A DNA stretch of 64,000 bases from Echinometra lucunter (GCA_029962745.1 CM057151.1:4674970-4738969), one strand, 5' to 3'. Shown: positions 24,739-40,042, numbered from the stretch's first letter. The notes: a model not told the origin generated them from the letters alone. Program-made: numbers and translations.

Positions 24739-27700
24739 CACATTGCGGAAACTCAGGTATATTAATTTCATTAAAGCTTGACTTTTTTGCCTACACCAAG
24801 TCTGGGGGAAGGATGAGTCGTTAGGTGAATTGCATACCGGAAACCATGTTGATAACACCATTAAATCCAATTTAACATTCATTTGGAAAGTTTTTTTGAA
24901 CTACAGATGGATTCCTCCTTACTGATGATGTTCCTTGTCTGGCTGGTATCATGATCCTTTCTCTGGTTACAAAATATATCCTTCTCAAAGAAGTGATGCA
25001 TAAAGTTTGATTACATTCTGAAAGTTAAACCATCCATCTCCTGATGTCCATGACTTATTTCAAAACATAACAACAACAAGAAACATCCCTGTAAGTCAGG
25101 AGAAAATAATGTCTTATCAAAGGAAACTGGTCAACAAAGATGGAGAATCAAAATCTAAAAGTTTTGCAGTTTAGATATTGCAATCAGTCTAGACTTGACA
25201 CAGAAAATGCAAAATCCATTGGCAAAGTGACATTTGCATCTTTAAATCAGCCTGTCTGCATGGCCTTATCTAATTTATAAACATCAATATTTGCTTTAAT
25301 AAACCAGTTTTAAACTAGTATACATTATCTCTATCAAATTACAGCTCACAGAAATAACAAAACTACGACTTCTGGGCCAATGTGAAATAGCATTTCCTGA
25401 ATAGCTTTATAAATGTCGGTCAGAGATAGGAGATGATTTGATTACGATGCTGAAAGGCGTTTCATCATACTGCCAAAGATGAATGACATGGCAGTAAAAA
25501 GTATGCTATTAGTACAGCGAACATAACTTGTTATTTATCTTTTTAAAAGGGGCTCTTTGTGCTACTAAAGTGCTGTTAACCCTCCAGTTCTAACTTGATA
25601 CCGGCAAATCTACACATTCATCTGGTGACACAATATCTGATACTAAATCAATTCCAAAACTGCTTTCCATCAAAAATGAATTTGAAATGTCTTGGTAGAT
25701 TCAGAGAGTTGGAATAAGAACTAGGGATATTTGAACAATGCTGGCTTTATGTGACATTTATGCCTCGCACCACAGTTAATGTAATATACAATGTGTTCAG
25801 ATAACAGTGTGGGCGTAATAGGGAAGATCAACTTTCCGATAAAAGTATGGAAATGCAGAAAAAGATTAATGAACTTTTTGACAGGTCCAAGTATGTTGTG
25901 GTGATTTACCCCTAAGATTACACTGCTCCATGAACAACTTAGAATACTTTACATTCATATGATGGAATAAATGGGAGCTGTGGACTATGAAGTTAACTGC
26001 CTGGACACGATGTGACATATGAATACAGAGGTAACTCATAATCTCACATATTTTCGTCAGCATAACTAGGTCATTTGACTGGAAAAAAATTGTCTGACCT
26101 GTATTTTCTTTTCTCAGATTAATGTAATTAATCATGTAATCTCAGCCCACGACCACTATCCCTCCCACCGTTTCCTTTCCTTTCTTCTTCTTTTTCTTTA
26201 CATCGTTCTTCTTTCTACCTCTCCCTATTTTTCTGTTTCTAACCCAGTAGTTATCAGAAAGCAAAGTAAAGATCAACTCGGGTGTGAAAATCCCTCTATT
26301 GTTGATGTTAATCAAACCAGCAGCACCATGAAATAACAAACACGCTTTTCAAGGATATACAGTCCGCTTCAACATGTCAATACAAATGATAACAAAATCA
26401 TGTCGTACAATTATATCTCATTATAAACAATAATTTTCAAAATGATTTTTGCTGAGTTATTGAGTTATTGATTTTACACTTTCTTTTCTTGGGAAGATGG
26501 ACACATATTGTAAGATTATCAGCAACTTTTGTCACTAACAACAAAAATTAGCAAATTTCTAGCTGCATCCATTGTTAAGCAAGCTCACAAATGGTGAGGT
26601 TTGAAAATGTTTACAGCAAGTGTTCTCTTTCAATACATCTTTAATTCAAAGATTAATCTGTAAATGCCTCCTATAGAGATAAGATCTTAGATGCTTTTTA
26701 GTGTCAATCACTGAACACTGTATATGTGAATCATCATCTGGATTGTTATCCTTTCTATCAAACTATTAAGCCTGTTTGCTCGACAGCCATCAATTAAGAT
26801 CATATCAAAATCTTCTTATACCAATGAATAAGGCAATCATATCTTTAATTGTAATCTGATGTCCACTGCTGTCACGGTTCCAGCAAAAATGTGTTTCTCA
26901 TTGTTCTATAAAAAATTCAATCCGCAAACTGTCATCTTATATCATACTTCATACAATGACTGGTATGTTTATAAGAAAACTAATTGTTTGTAAGTATGGT
27001 ATCATCTGTTTGTTATTTCATCTATTCCACAATTTGTTTCTAAGTAATCAACTGTAACTATCACATTCTTGATCTCCAAATTTACACAGACCATTCATAC
27101 CTTACTTGAGATAATTTCAACATGACAGTCCTTGCTATGTCTATTATTCCCAATCAATCAATCTCATAATACAAATTAGTATTTTCTAGCCTGCCTTATT
27201 CATGCATGTGATCAACAACTCTGATAAAATCTTTCTATGAATGTTTTAATCAAACCAACCATATCTCTGTTATGCTTACTTTGCAGAGGGGACTTCTATT
27301 TCACTATTTCACATTGAAATAAAAACCAGACTCTGAAATATTCCATGTTTTGCACACAATTAATCTTAGGACTTCCTGTTATTGAATCCACTTCATAGAA
27401 ACAGAAGTGACAATGTCACATTGGCAAACTTGATGGTCTTCCCACTTATTTCTTAACCCGTTGACAACTGAATTGTCACATTCCAATAGACTAAATAAAG
27501 GAGCCACCCTTTCCCATAGGCAATGACCTGAACTTAGAGGGTGAATACTTGCTTTTCTTTCACTCTTTATGTATATCACACTGAACATCTTTCCATGCAC
27601 AGTGAATAGAAGCACAAACACTCTCACGATCAGCATCATATGGCTACTAAAATTAAGAAGAAAAAAAAAGGGGGGAGGAATGAAACCACAGTTCCATAAA

Positions 27701-28766
27701 TAAGTAAGGCATCTTCAGTAGATGTAAAACACTCTGAACTATTCCATCCAAAAGATCTCCACAAAAGCAATAACAGTGCACAAATTACTGTAATTTCATA
27801 TAGTAATCCTGTGTAACACAGACACTTATTAGCAAGAATTTCTCCTTAAAATCTCTTAAGAAAACCTCACTATACGAACATATACATCACATGTTCAACA
27901 GGGAACGATCATGCCCTAAAGGATGTCAAGATCATTTCATCTCCCACCAGTCTCTCCGCCAGTCTGTGACATGCTGTAACATTGGTGCAAAACCACTCCA
28001 TCTTTTATTCAACAATTTCTATCTCAGTTACATTAAAGCTACAGTTCAGTTAGGCTGCTAGCACTGTAGATAGGAGTTGAGGCATTCCAAAAATTATGCA
28101 GCATAAACCATATCCATAGTAAAATTACATTTACTGCCAAATTGTACTCTCTTGTGATCTACTCTGCATGGGCATGATATCTTGCTTAATCATTGCATTC
28201 TAAATAAAGTGCATCATCTATTCCTGTAAAAAGGAGTTTATCTTTACAATCAGCTCAGACTGATTACCCTAGAAGACACTATCCTGCCTTTGCATATTCC
28301 CGTATGATAAACTTTCTATCTTCAATTACTATGAAATGAAAGTGACAAAGGCATTATACACTGATAAGTTGTAAACAATTATGTTTCACAAAGAGGATGT
28401 TGACATTTTGTATCATGACATAAAGGGTCAAAGTTTGACAAGCAGAAAAATAATATCAATATTCAAAATAAAGCATCCAGGCTGATAAAGAAACACAATT
28501 TTTACCAATCAAAGCAACTACTAGTATTAAAGATATTTCAATGGTCTTTTGTTCAAACTCACAGCAAGTGTTTATATGTTAATGAGAATAGTGTCACCAT
28601 ATATATTCACTGGCAAGTGAATAGGCTTAACAAAAAATTAAATTTATCATTTCATATAAAGACCATTTCCTCCTACTTTATTATAAAGACACAGATCAAA
28701 CATTTCGCACAGACTGCTGACTTTTTGCTAAATCTTATCTCTATCTTCCTAACTTGTATGCTTTTA

Positions 28767-28790
28767 TTTTTTTTTTTCTTTCTTTTTTTG
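28767..28790. repeat. T-rich homopolymer run
   Basis: Interrupted T tract with single C interruptions. Confidence 0.8.
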
Positions 28791-29117
28791 CAATTCTTTT
28801 CATATATAAACTTCATAGCTTCTATCTCTGTAGTACTGAAATGGAATGGAGAGAGCACAGAAGGATGCATAAATATTATACCAATTGGAATAACATCAAG
28901 AGCCAGAAGGCAAATACCTACACAGAGTTAAACAACATAATGACCAATGTTGACTGTCAGTCTAGCCAAGGACAGTAATTAATAACAAATTTAATCATTT
29001 GGGCTATTAAATTTGGCAAAGGCTCTTCTTGAAATATGCTTTGATATTAGTGAAATAATGGCAAAACTTGAGGTGGAAACAGAGAGTAAAGAAGAGGGGA
29101 GAAGAGGAGAGATGGAA

Positions 29118-29136
29118 GGAGAGAGAGAGAGAGAGG
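29118..29136. repeat. (GA)n microsatellite
   Basis: GA dinucleotide repeat in a purine-rich neighbourhood. Confidence 0.85.
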
Positions 29137-30629
29137 GGTGCAGGAAGAAAAGTATAAGAGCAACCAAGAAATATTTAGATGTACATCTGGATAAAAACGG
29201 AACATCTTAATTAAATACAAAGTATTGTATTGTGGTATGTATCCATTTCACTAGAGAAGTGTACAAAGTGCAAAGTATTCAGTATGATGTATGTATTCCA
29301 TGAATGGATATCATTGTATGCAATGACATTTTGAAATGGATGTCCCAATGGTACTATGTTGAGCTCCTCATATACATACTTAAGGGTTTATGTCTCACAA
29401 TGACAAATACACAAATTGATTGAGTTACCAAATTGCAATACATAGTATGAAGAGTTTCCTGTTTAATTTGGATAGTAGGGGTGAATCAGAGATTTTCCTT
29501 CCTCCAGGTCCAGAAGAGCTGAGTTATCGGACATTGAATGCTATATTTGCCACCTGTTTGAGTTGTGAATCTACTTACCTAGTATGAACTGATTTATATA
29601 GGGTGGAAAAGGAAGAGGATATATCAAGGGTTTCAGAAAAAACGGGGTCAAGATTGAGTCAGGGTAGAGAAGTATTTCTTTACTTAGAGTGAGTTTAAAA
29701 TAATACACAAAGAATCAAATGTGGGAAGAAATCACTGAAAATGTTTGAAATGTGGGTTTTGGGATTTTTTTTTTTTTGATAAATATGAGAAAACGAATGT
29801 AAGGAATGAAATCAAAAAGGAAAAAGCATAAGATGGTATAAATAAAGAATGTGAGTGAATGAAAAATGGTATCTATCAGCAAGGCCAACAAAGTGGGTCA
29901 CAAATGTTAAGGTACAGGCTTGCAGACAAGGAAAGAGCTCACGAAAAATGGAAAGGGAAAAAGAAAAAATATATTAAAATGGCAGGTAAGATTCATATCA
30001 GAGTACGAGAAATTGGGAGAAATAAAAGGGAAAGATTTTGTCTGTAGTTGTCATGTACCCCCAGACACCAGATATTCAGGATGAGTCACATGGTGTGATG
30101 TCTGTTAACTTCCCTTTCAGTTCTACCTCTTCCCCCATATGCATTTAAGACCTGCCTGTCTCCTGCAATCAAAGTGAAAACAGACCCTTGGTTCCTCAAA
30201 CTGTTTTATTCTTGCTTATCCCACACTGCAAGAACCACAATGTACTACCTTAAAAAGTCATTCGGTCAACATGACACAACAAAAATTTGAGACATTTCAA
30301 ATTTCTGTATTATTACTCAGTAATTCAGTCATAGAAAGCCCTCTATCAAATCATATTCTGTGTCCTTTCAACTAAGGCAAAGAAAAAGTACCCTTCCCTT
30401 AACCAGTTAACCATATACAAACTTTTAAAGCAAATTTAGAAGTGAGTTTAGATCACTTTAACCGTGAACCTGGTAAATGCGGTGCCAACTCCATGACTTT
30501 GCAGGAGACCAATATCAGCAAGTGTTATCTAACCTCTGTTGTATAAGAGGGGCCTAAAATCTGCTCAAAGTTTTCAAGCAGTCATTTACTGACGGGATGG
30601 ATGTCAAGATTAAAAGTGTAGATATTCAC

Positions 30630-31022
30630 ACCATGTTTACACAGTGACTCAGCTCGGGGGTTCGACATGCGACCCGTGCTCAACACGGCAATTTTATGTC
30701 ATGTAAACAGGATCAGTGTGACCCGCGAGCCGTGTTGAACACCACTTTTTTGATCCACCAGAATTGCAGGATTCGATCCACGAGGCGAGTCAGACTCGCC
30801 AATTTTTTCGTGTGTAAACAGAAAGCCGTGTTGAACCCACTGACCTAGGTCATTGGGTGAACTAGGCAAGTCATCACAATTCTACTTCTGTTTGTGATAC
30901 GCGGGCCGTGTTGAACTCGCCTTTTTTGTTTCCATATAAACACAATCACAGTTGCCCTCATCGCAGCATTTGATCCTGCTTGAGGATTCAACACTCGAGC
31001 CAAGTCACTGTGTAAACATGGT
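30630..31022. mobile_element. Foldback element (393 bp) with internal sub-repeats
   Basis: Exact 20-base terminal inverted repeats, ACCATGTTTACACAGTGACT at 30630-30649 and its complement at 31003-31022. The similarity continues inward, less perfectly, through GCTCG and GTT-GA. Inside, GCCGTGTTGAAC occurs three times in the same orientation (30729, 30825, 30905), and TGTAAACA-type motifs recur between them, so the interior is built of 80-96 base modules. CpG is much denser than in the surroundings. There is no coding capacity beyond chance frames and no clear target-site duplication. Confidence 0.75.
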
Positions 31023-31621
31023 ATTAAATGTAGATGCTCCAATGCAGATATACCAGAAGGTGTCTAAACAGTTCTGTACTGATCTGTCTGTTAATATCTG
31101 GTTTCCATGCAAAAATTTTGTGTATGGATCATTCAAAAGGACATAGAAATACAGGGTTTTAACCCAAGAAAAAGGCAATTTGATTTTCTGGCCCACTACA
31201 AATTCTACAAAGACCATGTACACAATTCGCAAAAGACTTAAAGTTTCCATTGATCTATACTTAAAGGCTTTAGCTGCTGTAGATAACTCAATATTAAGTC
31301 TATTGGAAATGCACGTAAATAAAAAAATCATACCGTCTCCAACATGATAGGAAAGGGTTATTACAAGAGCTTATAATGGCCTTGCAAACTCCCATGATTG
31401 TACAAACTGATTTCTTTTGCCATAACTCAATGGTTCCTTGCTGATAATCTTGGCACTTCTCCATGGCACATGCATGTATGAAGCCATCAAGAAATAAGTA
31501 ACATGATGGTTGCTGATGTTTGACTGAAATATGACATTGCCCATCCTTCCCACAATCCTGATTTATCTAGACTGACTGGGGACCCTAGAAATTTTGGCTC
31601 CATAGTAGTAGTAAGAGAAAG

Positions 31622-31658
31622 GGAGAGAGATAGAGAGAGAGAGAGAGAGAGACAGAGA
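31622..31658. repeat. (GA)n microsatellite, interrupted
   Basis: GA repeats broken by a single T and a single C. Confidence 0.9.
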
Positions 31659-33857
31659 GGCATGGACAAGGAGATAGAGCAAGAGGTAAAGAAGAATGAA
31701 TTATGTATTTAACCATGAAAAAAGGGTCTTCTGATAATTAGATTTACATGTAGGGTGACAATCAGACCAACTTAATGTTTAACAAGACAGTGAGAAAAAA
31801 ATTACATCTAGACTTCCTTGAATGGCAATGCAGAAGTTCATCTCAAGCACCCTCTATCTTGTGAGACTATTTAATAATGCACTCTTTCCTCTGCCTCCTT
31901 ATATATTTCATTTTACAACAAGATCACGATTATCTCACTGAATCTGAGAAGACAAAATTCAAGACAATATTCAGTCTTAAGGAGCCAATTCTGTTGTTTT
32001 TTCCCGGGAAAATACATATATATTTTACTGAGCAACTCTATAACTGCTTGTAAATATAAGCCCACTTAACTTCCAGCAACTTGATTTATTTGAGTAGTTT
32101 GGGAAATATTTTAAAGTTTCACTGCTATGCCTATATCTCCAAATCTTGCAATCTTATCCTTAAAGGTGCAATGTATAAATAGCTTTAAAATATGCAGACA
32201 TCATGTCTATCCTATCATAAAATCTTCATTAGTCTGTCGGAAACTTCACTGCAATATTTAGCTTCTGTCAGTAGCAAATGCATTAGAAGAGAAAAACCAT
32301 GCATATACTAAAAGATAATCCAAAGCTAAGAGATTTTAAATGACAATCATTGCATAATGTTACTGACAATTATCTTCCATGTTTATTCCTTTATCTTGTC
32401 CGCCTACAATAGAGCTATCCCATGACAAACAAATTCTGTTGAATTAGTAGCTCTAACTGCTTGGACAATACATTGTAGTGACCATTAAACGAACCCCATG
32501 TTCACCAATACAGTATCTTTCGTAACCAACTAGATATTTTCTTCAGCATGAATCCAGACTGAACTGCTGATGAAATGAAATATATTAATTATAAGTGATG
32601 TTTGATATTGTTGTTCAATCTATGATGGCACATTTATTTGTGAAAGTTCTGACAAATACAGAGGAGAACCTTTGGGATGTGAAGAAATTTACTATACATA
32701 AAGGATGGACATAACTAATCGTTCATATCTCTGCCTAAGAACCCCTCAACAAGTGATCTAATGGGCAGCATTTATAAGTATATTCAAGATTATAGTCTAC
32801 GGGCACCTCCTCCTCAACAATACCTTTTGGAATTTTGTGAGTGATGCGGTACAAATATATTTCTCATTATCCCTAGTGAAAATGAGCATTAAGTTTTCCA
32901 TTCCTAAATGTGTTTCACTTTTCTTACAAATGCCAGAAAATTTTCCCATATACTCAAAGCCAAATTAATCATGACCATGTCAAAATGTTGAACATTACCT
33001 TTAAAAGAAAAGAGGGAAAAACACAAATATGTCAATCACATCAAAAGTCTCTCATTCTAAAACTGGGTACAAGACAGCAAACCAGATCTTTTGTACTCCT
33101 GTTGTGCATTCCTTTTATTCCTTATCTCCCTTGGCCCCCTCTATACCTCTCAAACCGCTACACCAACAACTCAAGCAAATCCTGCCCTCATCCCCACTCC
33201 ACTCCCACTTCTAAGACTTGTAACTAACTGAGCTGTTTAGCAAACATCATTAGGCACATTCAGATGAGAGAGAAGTAGCAACCACGCAACATCAAAAAAC
33301 ATCTTGAACATAATGATATCAGCAAAACATAATGATATAAGCATGGGACACAAGGGATTTGTTGAGCAACTCTATTCTTTTTACTCCCACTAGTACTTGA
33401 TACTCACCTACACATACAACTCTACCTATCTTGCCACAGCTTTTCAGCAAACTTTTGATCTGCATGGTTTATCATGTCACGTCTGAATGAGGTAATAAGA
33501 GGGATTCAAACATGATTCAAAGGAGGTACAAGATAACACAGGAACATTGTTTTCCCTTGGGAGCCAATCATGTTCACTTGACAAAAGTAGGATTTGAAGA
33601 ATGTGGTTTCTTAAAACATACACAAGCGATACTTCCCTTCCTTCTGCTTTCTTTATAAGATGTAGCCATCACAAACACAAAGGCATGGATAAGTTCTACT
33701 GGGGGAAATTTGAATCCCTTCTACCATATGCTATCTATATGTAAACTTGTGCAACAATTTGACAAATTTAGTGTAAAACACAAGTTATTCTAACTGCTGA
33801 TTACAAAATTCAGACCAGCTAATTGGGGCATTCATGATGTGAGCTCTTCGAATGATC

Positions 33858-33886
33858 ACATCATCATCATCATTTTTTTTTTTTTT
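33858..33886. repeat. (ATC)n then T14
   Basis: Five ATC triplets run directly into a T homopolymer. Confidence 0.9.
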
Positions 33887-36800
33887 GATGGTCCTTAAGG
33901 ATAGTTACTTCCTCAAGAATATTGGATGTTCATAACACACAGCATCATTCCTCTTGAGGTCCTCTCCTATTTGCAAGTGGCCTTTTACTTGAGAGGTTGG
34001 CAAAGAGTCAAGGGCACGTATCATCCTCTTATGCCTCATATCCTCATCTATAAACTCCATTAATTATTTACATCGAGGTACCACTAATTAAAGGGGCTTG
34101 TATTTAAATCACAGCAGCAAATAATTTGCCATTTAAAGGATCAGATTTTAGCAGTGAAAAGAAGTATTCATTTCCTGTGGAGGGTATGGGAATTTCAATT
34201 AACCCTTTCAAAGAAAATTACCAAATTTCATTTCCGTTATACTGTTATTAGATAGATTGATTGACAAGATAGCAGTATATGGAAGGAGCAATTTGCTCAA
34301 TTAGCATTAAAGCATCACAATTTGAAAAAAATTCTACACAGGTTAATTTCTACGAGTTACTGGAAAACGATTTATAGAAAAAATCAATTAAACAATTATG
34401 GTGTGGTTCAAAAGTTCAAACTCACCTTTCTGATAGATTTAGCTCTAGAGAGGATTTTACATGATTTATGGGAGGGAATCGTTAATATGCTATATCTATG
34501 AAGCTCATTACAGGAACTGTAAGCACTTAAGGCAAAGAAGGCAGCGACAAATAAATGCGAGTAGAATCCACGGATGAACAACAAAAGACAGGATAAATCT
34601 CCTTTGTAGACTGTCCTTTTCAGTTAAATCTGTCCACCCTTTTCAAGTTGTTACATATCATCATGTCGCCGGTGGTATAATCCCTCTTCGCTGTTTTGTA
34701 AATTGACTAAAATGCTTCCAATATGGAATAACTCTACTCCACAGTCCAATTCTCTCTCAAGGCCAATATTCTCCAGTCTATACAATTCCTATTTTTTCCC
34801 ACAATATTTACTTGCATATGACGTTTTTATGTCACTTTGCCTACAGGAACAGCAGTCCTCTTCTTTTTCACCTCAAGACTGCACTTTGTAATTACGTGAA
34901 AATCACTTCTACCTACTTTTCTCCCTTATGATGAGTCTCTTGAATCATTGTTTGATGATCATCGTCTCTTAAGCCCATCTCAGATCTGTACATGGTTGTA
35001 CACATGCGAATGGCACAGGGCTAGCACAGAGCAATTTGTTGCCTCACAATAGCACTCATATTTTCAAGAAACCGCAGCATGCCATATTAAGTGCAGTATC
35101 ACTTTGGAGAGCCCCTCAAGGCATATCATACATCCCCTTCCCCTTCTTTCTACAAAGGGAAGGGTGGAAGCAATATTTCCTTCAAATGAGGAAAGATACA
35201 TATCTGTTTCCCAAATCAAGCTTTTCAAAAAAGTCACAAGTAATTATGAAGGGGGAGTTACAGGGTCAGATTTAAGCTAGATTTTTTTCCCCTACCTTTT
35301 TCCTCTTTCTCTATTCTTTCCACTGCTATGAAGTACCACAAAACTTGCTTGCAAGCACAAAAACACAAGTGTTTTCGACATGTGTTTGAGATTTTTTCTT
35401 TTTCCCCCCCTCAAAAAAGCCTCAAGCATTGCATTTGTCCCTTCATCTATTCTCATTAGATTAAATATATTTTTTGATGGATGCTACAAGTTTCAAAACT
35501 GCTATTACACTAGCAGCAGTTTATATACATCTATTTATATTTTTGAACAAGCCCAAAAATGATTTTCCCATCACCATTACAATAAATACCATTTACCTTC
35601 ATAGGTAAGTATAAATCTTGGAGAAAAAGACTCTTTTCATAACCTGTATTTCAAACAGCTTTGTTATAACTAACCACACTTTAATAAACAGAACTAAACA
35701 CCAGATACCAACACTTCTCTTCATGCCTAAAAAGGCATTGTCAATTTCTCTACAATTTGTATTTACAAAACTTCATCAATGTCATATTATTTGAGAAAAA
35801 AAAACAAGGTAACCTTTCAGAGCAATATAATCAATGCTGAAAAATATAAAAAATTACAGAAATGGGTGATGCCACTCTTCTGGACAACTTTGATAATTAG
35901 ATACAAAAGGAAGAGAAAAGAGGAAAATATGACCAGTTGGTTTAGCCAAAGGGCAAATAACTCCTTTCAAATCAAAAAATTGTCATTTGTATTCGCTTGT
36001 ATAGATTAGCAGTAGAAGTCAACCCTAATTACACCAATTAAGTAGTGCAGAGGGGGTCAAATTAGACCCCATTATTACCTCTGAACTGGATCTACAACCA
36101 CCATAAAATATCAATAATCTATATGAAGATATATACATTTCATATTTCAGTGTTTTTATCAACCAATTGTTACACTTCAAAGTTGGGTCCAGTTCACTCT
36201 TCTGCATCATGATTACAGAATTCCCTTCCAAATTAAAACAAGTTTCTATCTATATAAATTGACAGCAACACCCTTTCTGAAGTAGTGTAATAAAAATCTC
36301 TCTTTCGTGACTTTGTAAATGTCATGCTGAACACCTGCAAAGAGTATTAAATACTTCACTGATCTCTTTAATTTTTCTCTTTTCATCAAGGAATTTATTT
36401 CCTGATTTTATTTGCTATTCAACCTATTCTCTACCCTTCCATTTGTTTTGTAAATTTCTCTCTCACACTCTCTGTAACACCGACACAATTATCATGTAGC
36501 ACAAGTTTATCATCCAAAATTAAAAAAAAAAACATAATAAATGATGGATAAAATTGGGTTTGTGATCCACCATATTTAGGTATTACGAAATGGAGTAGCA
36601 TGAAAATATATATCCGGAACACAACAAAACAGTACACATTCTGCATTCTTTATGCATCTTTTCTTGCCACGATTTGCTAAGCTACCTTAACTCAGACCAA
36701 AAACAACATAACCTAGAAATATCACAGGAAAGTATTGTACATGGAATATATTTCTAGTTACACATGATAACACAGGTATGGCATAGAATACTTTTTATAT

Positions 36801-39015
36801 TTAGTACAAGTCCATGTCATAATCATACAAACATTCCTCACTAATCTTACTTTTGACAATTATTTCATTCCACAGAAACAGGTGTCAGGTTGATACTGAG
36901 CAATTGTCACCTGGCATTGTATTAGTTTGACAACTTCCTCCTAATCCATCAAATTGAATCTTGGCATAGAGAATGGGTCTTGCTTTTCTCTGCAGCATCT
37001 GACAAAAGCCCCTGACGTTTCTCTCACCCCGCCCTTATTTTGTTTCTCTTTGATAATCACCGAAGTAAGATGGTAGGGCTCAATATTATCTATACCAGCC
37101 TCTGAAACACAATCAGTCAAGCTCCATTTCATCTACCAGAGCGGAGTCTAACCAGATAGAAAGAAAAATTACAGGGGAAAAATGGGGCCACAAAAGACAG
37201 GAAGATTCAATGGTTGACAAAGCTGTAACTAGAGTGTTTGCAGGTAGGACAAATCAGATAAAAACAAGGTGGAGGATGAACTTTGATAATAAACTCGGCA
37301 TTCTTTCAAGAGCATTTGTTCCATTATTTCTGGGGGGTTTTGTTCGTTTGTTTACTAGTATACTTTGTATCTGATCTATAGAAGTTACCATCTGACCCTG
37401 CAGTATGAACTGAAGTCATAAAGATTTTAGATGAGATAAAATTTTATGAATTCCGTCATTAATTGTTTAAGAAATGCTAAAGAAAACTATCTTTTAATCC
37501 CCAATACAAAAGATTATTTATTCACATCAAATGGATTCATTAAAACCAGTTTATTTGCAAATATAAAACTTAGAAATTGTCGATAGTTTGATACAACCTC
37601 TCTGCTTCACTAATGAAGGATATTTAATTTCCGGTGAAAACTACCCCCTTATATAAAACAAGAAAAAGAAAGAAATGCTTTTGTTGCGTACGATACCCCA
37701 AAGTGATAGGTGGCAATATGCTGTTCTACTTAGCAGAGGAGGTTCACGCAGTCTATTAGATAAAAGATCATTTCAGATTTATGCTAAACTCCAAATTCCA
37801 CAGTTCCCAAAAAAGGGAAATACAAGCATGGCATTAAACACTTTCTTCAACAATATAAGAACAGATCTCTCTTCTCTTCTTTTGAGCTGATAATATATAA
37901 ATATTTGAAAATTACTAAGAGAAAGAAACAGACATGATGAAAAATACATTGATTTTTCTTTTCAAATTGAATAATGTAAACCAATCATTATTGCAATGAC
38001 ACATTTCATTCATAAAGGGGTGTGATGATTTGCCTGATAATCCTTCTAATCCCTAAAGTAATTTCCCTTCTCCTTTATTCAATACAGTCACAACTAATCC
38101 CTGGTCAATTTTGTGGTTAATCTAACAAAGAAATGTTTTCAGAGAATTAGTAGGTGTGTAATTCATACCGATGGGAATACAAGAGTCAAATTTTCTTCAC
38201 ATTTAAAAGTAAAGGTCCGTCTTTTCGAATTAGGCAAAGACGTTGGAATAAAAACACAGAGCAATCTTTTCTTGATATATTCATGATTTGCTCCAGGGCT
38301 CAGGTTTTGTTCCATTTGTAAAAGAATGCAGGCATGATGTAAGAAAAACAAAAGATAGATCTTTGAGAGGGCAAGGCCAACAACCTTATCACAAACTTTA
38401 CACATATAGATCATGACATGGTTCCAAAAGGACACTGTGAACTTCACATTCAATATATCTTACTTCTGTGATTCATCTGATACATACAATCAAATCAAAC
38501 ATGATCTATACCAAGTCAATTTTTTTCTTTGCTAAAATCAATCCTCTTTACTGAAGTGCAAGAGTACATCCTCATCACGCGACCTTTTGACTATTTTGAA
38601 TACTGTTTTTACTTCAAGGGAAAAGATATCAATCGCAAAATATCATCCGAACAGAATAATCTATCCAACAACTAATCTTGTTCCATCTCATCCATCAGTG
38701 AAAATAATGTACACACATACTGTGTCAATCATTAATCATTGTTAAACACACTTTTCAGGCATCCTATGTTTATTGCTTCATTTTAATAATAGATCAAACA
38801 CAATAAAATTTCTGAAATGATTCATACACATTGGTTATCCAAACTTCTTTTATCAACTTTATCTGCACATAAGTCAACACAATAAACTCTTGAGCAAACT
38901 TGTAGAAATACAGAAAGACTTGTTTCAAATGGCATATTGATTATCAATGAAGATAATCTCTTGAAGGGGGTATATGGGTAGGGCTAGGAGGGTGCAATGA
39001 CATGTTACACTGGAT

Positions 39016-39029
39016 GGGGGGGGGGGGGG
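39016..39029. repeat. G14 homopolymer
   Basis: Fourteen consecutive G on the plus strand. Confidence 0.95.
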
Positions 39030-40030
39030 TTAGTTCATCCCATGACAGATGTGTGGAGGGACATAGCTAGGAGGTTTCATTTGTGTGGCAATACCTTTAT
39101 TTTCAAAAATTCCCATTCTACACGTGACAATCAGCCTGATATATTATATGGGTGTACAGGTATGGCACAACAAATGATTGTAATCTCCAGAATATGTGAA
39201 ATATACATGAAAAATAGTGTGCAGAACGAACCAACATTATATCAGAATCAAAATATATGAAGGAACATAATGAGAGCTTGATTACACTCACTAATGAGTT
39301 TATACAAAGAATGCTGTTCTTCGGTACACTTTTTTTTTTTGCCTATAGCAAGAATATTGTGTATTCTAGCTCATTGAATGATTAGTCTCTATGTTACTGC
39401 AATATATGCATTTATCATGGGGATAATGATCTTTGGGGATTTCAATTAATTCATATTTCTGTTTGGAATTCTACCCATTACAATGATCAGATTATACAGG
39501 AGTGTCTCAGTAAAAATATCTTTGAAAAATAAGATAGATTCTGAAACATTGATGGACAAGAGTTTGCAAGCAGAATAGCAATAGCAAAACTTACGGTAGT
39601 AATGTCATTCTAAAGCAATCAATCCACCAGAAACACAGCTTTCACTATTCAGCGTGAATGATTTTATATATAATATCATATTGGACATGGAATAGATCAC
39701 AAACATACAGAACTGTTTGGAATGTGTGACATCTCATTTGGTGCTCAGTGAATGCTAACAATCTAAAATGATCTGTGCAATGTAGTAGTTGGTTGCTTTC
39801 TATGGGGGTGGAAGAGGATTGAAATGTCTTTCATGACACAGTATGCGCAGGTGAGGACTAGACAGAAGCGATGGTTTAAGATTCACCAAACACTGCTAAG
39901 AAGAGGAATCGATCGGGATAGGGAGGCATGATGTAGCTAGGGAGAAACCATCCTCATCCTAATGTAATTAATTTTCTGCAGGGATAGGTGGATGAGATAA
40001 CGAAAGCCTAGAGATGAGTCAATTAGGCAT

Positions 40031-40042
40031 CCCCCCCCCCCC
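40031..40042. repeat. C12 homopolymer
   Basis: Twelve consecutive C on the plus strand. Confidence 0.95.

Noticed and set aside
27379..27639. Minus-strand frame with a signal-like start MMLIVRVFVLLFTVHG.
   Set aside because: No usable donor after the hydrophobic part and no family motif.
30655..30790. GGTTCGA/GGATTCGATCC-like strings resembling a tRNA T-arm.
   Set aside because: They belong to the repeated modules of the foldback element; no acceptor or anticodon stems can be formed around them.
35597..35634. Alternative N-terminal semaphorin exon reading SPRFILTYE on the minus strand, donor GTAAAT.
   Set aside because: Phase and the PR-x-x-L-x-Y-x pattern fit, but the only good upstream acceptor (ATACAG) puts a stop in frame, and the nearer AGs have no pyrimidine tract.
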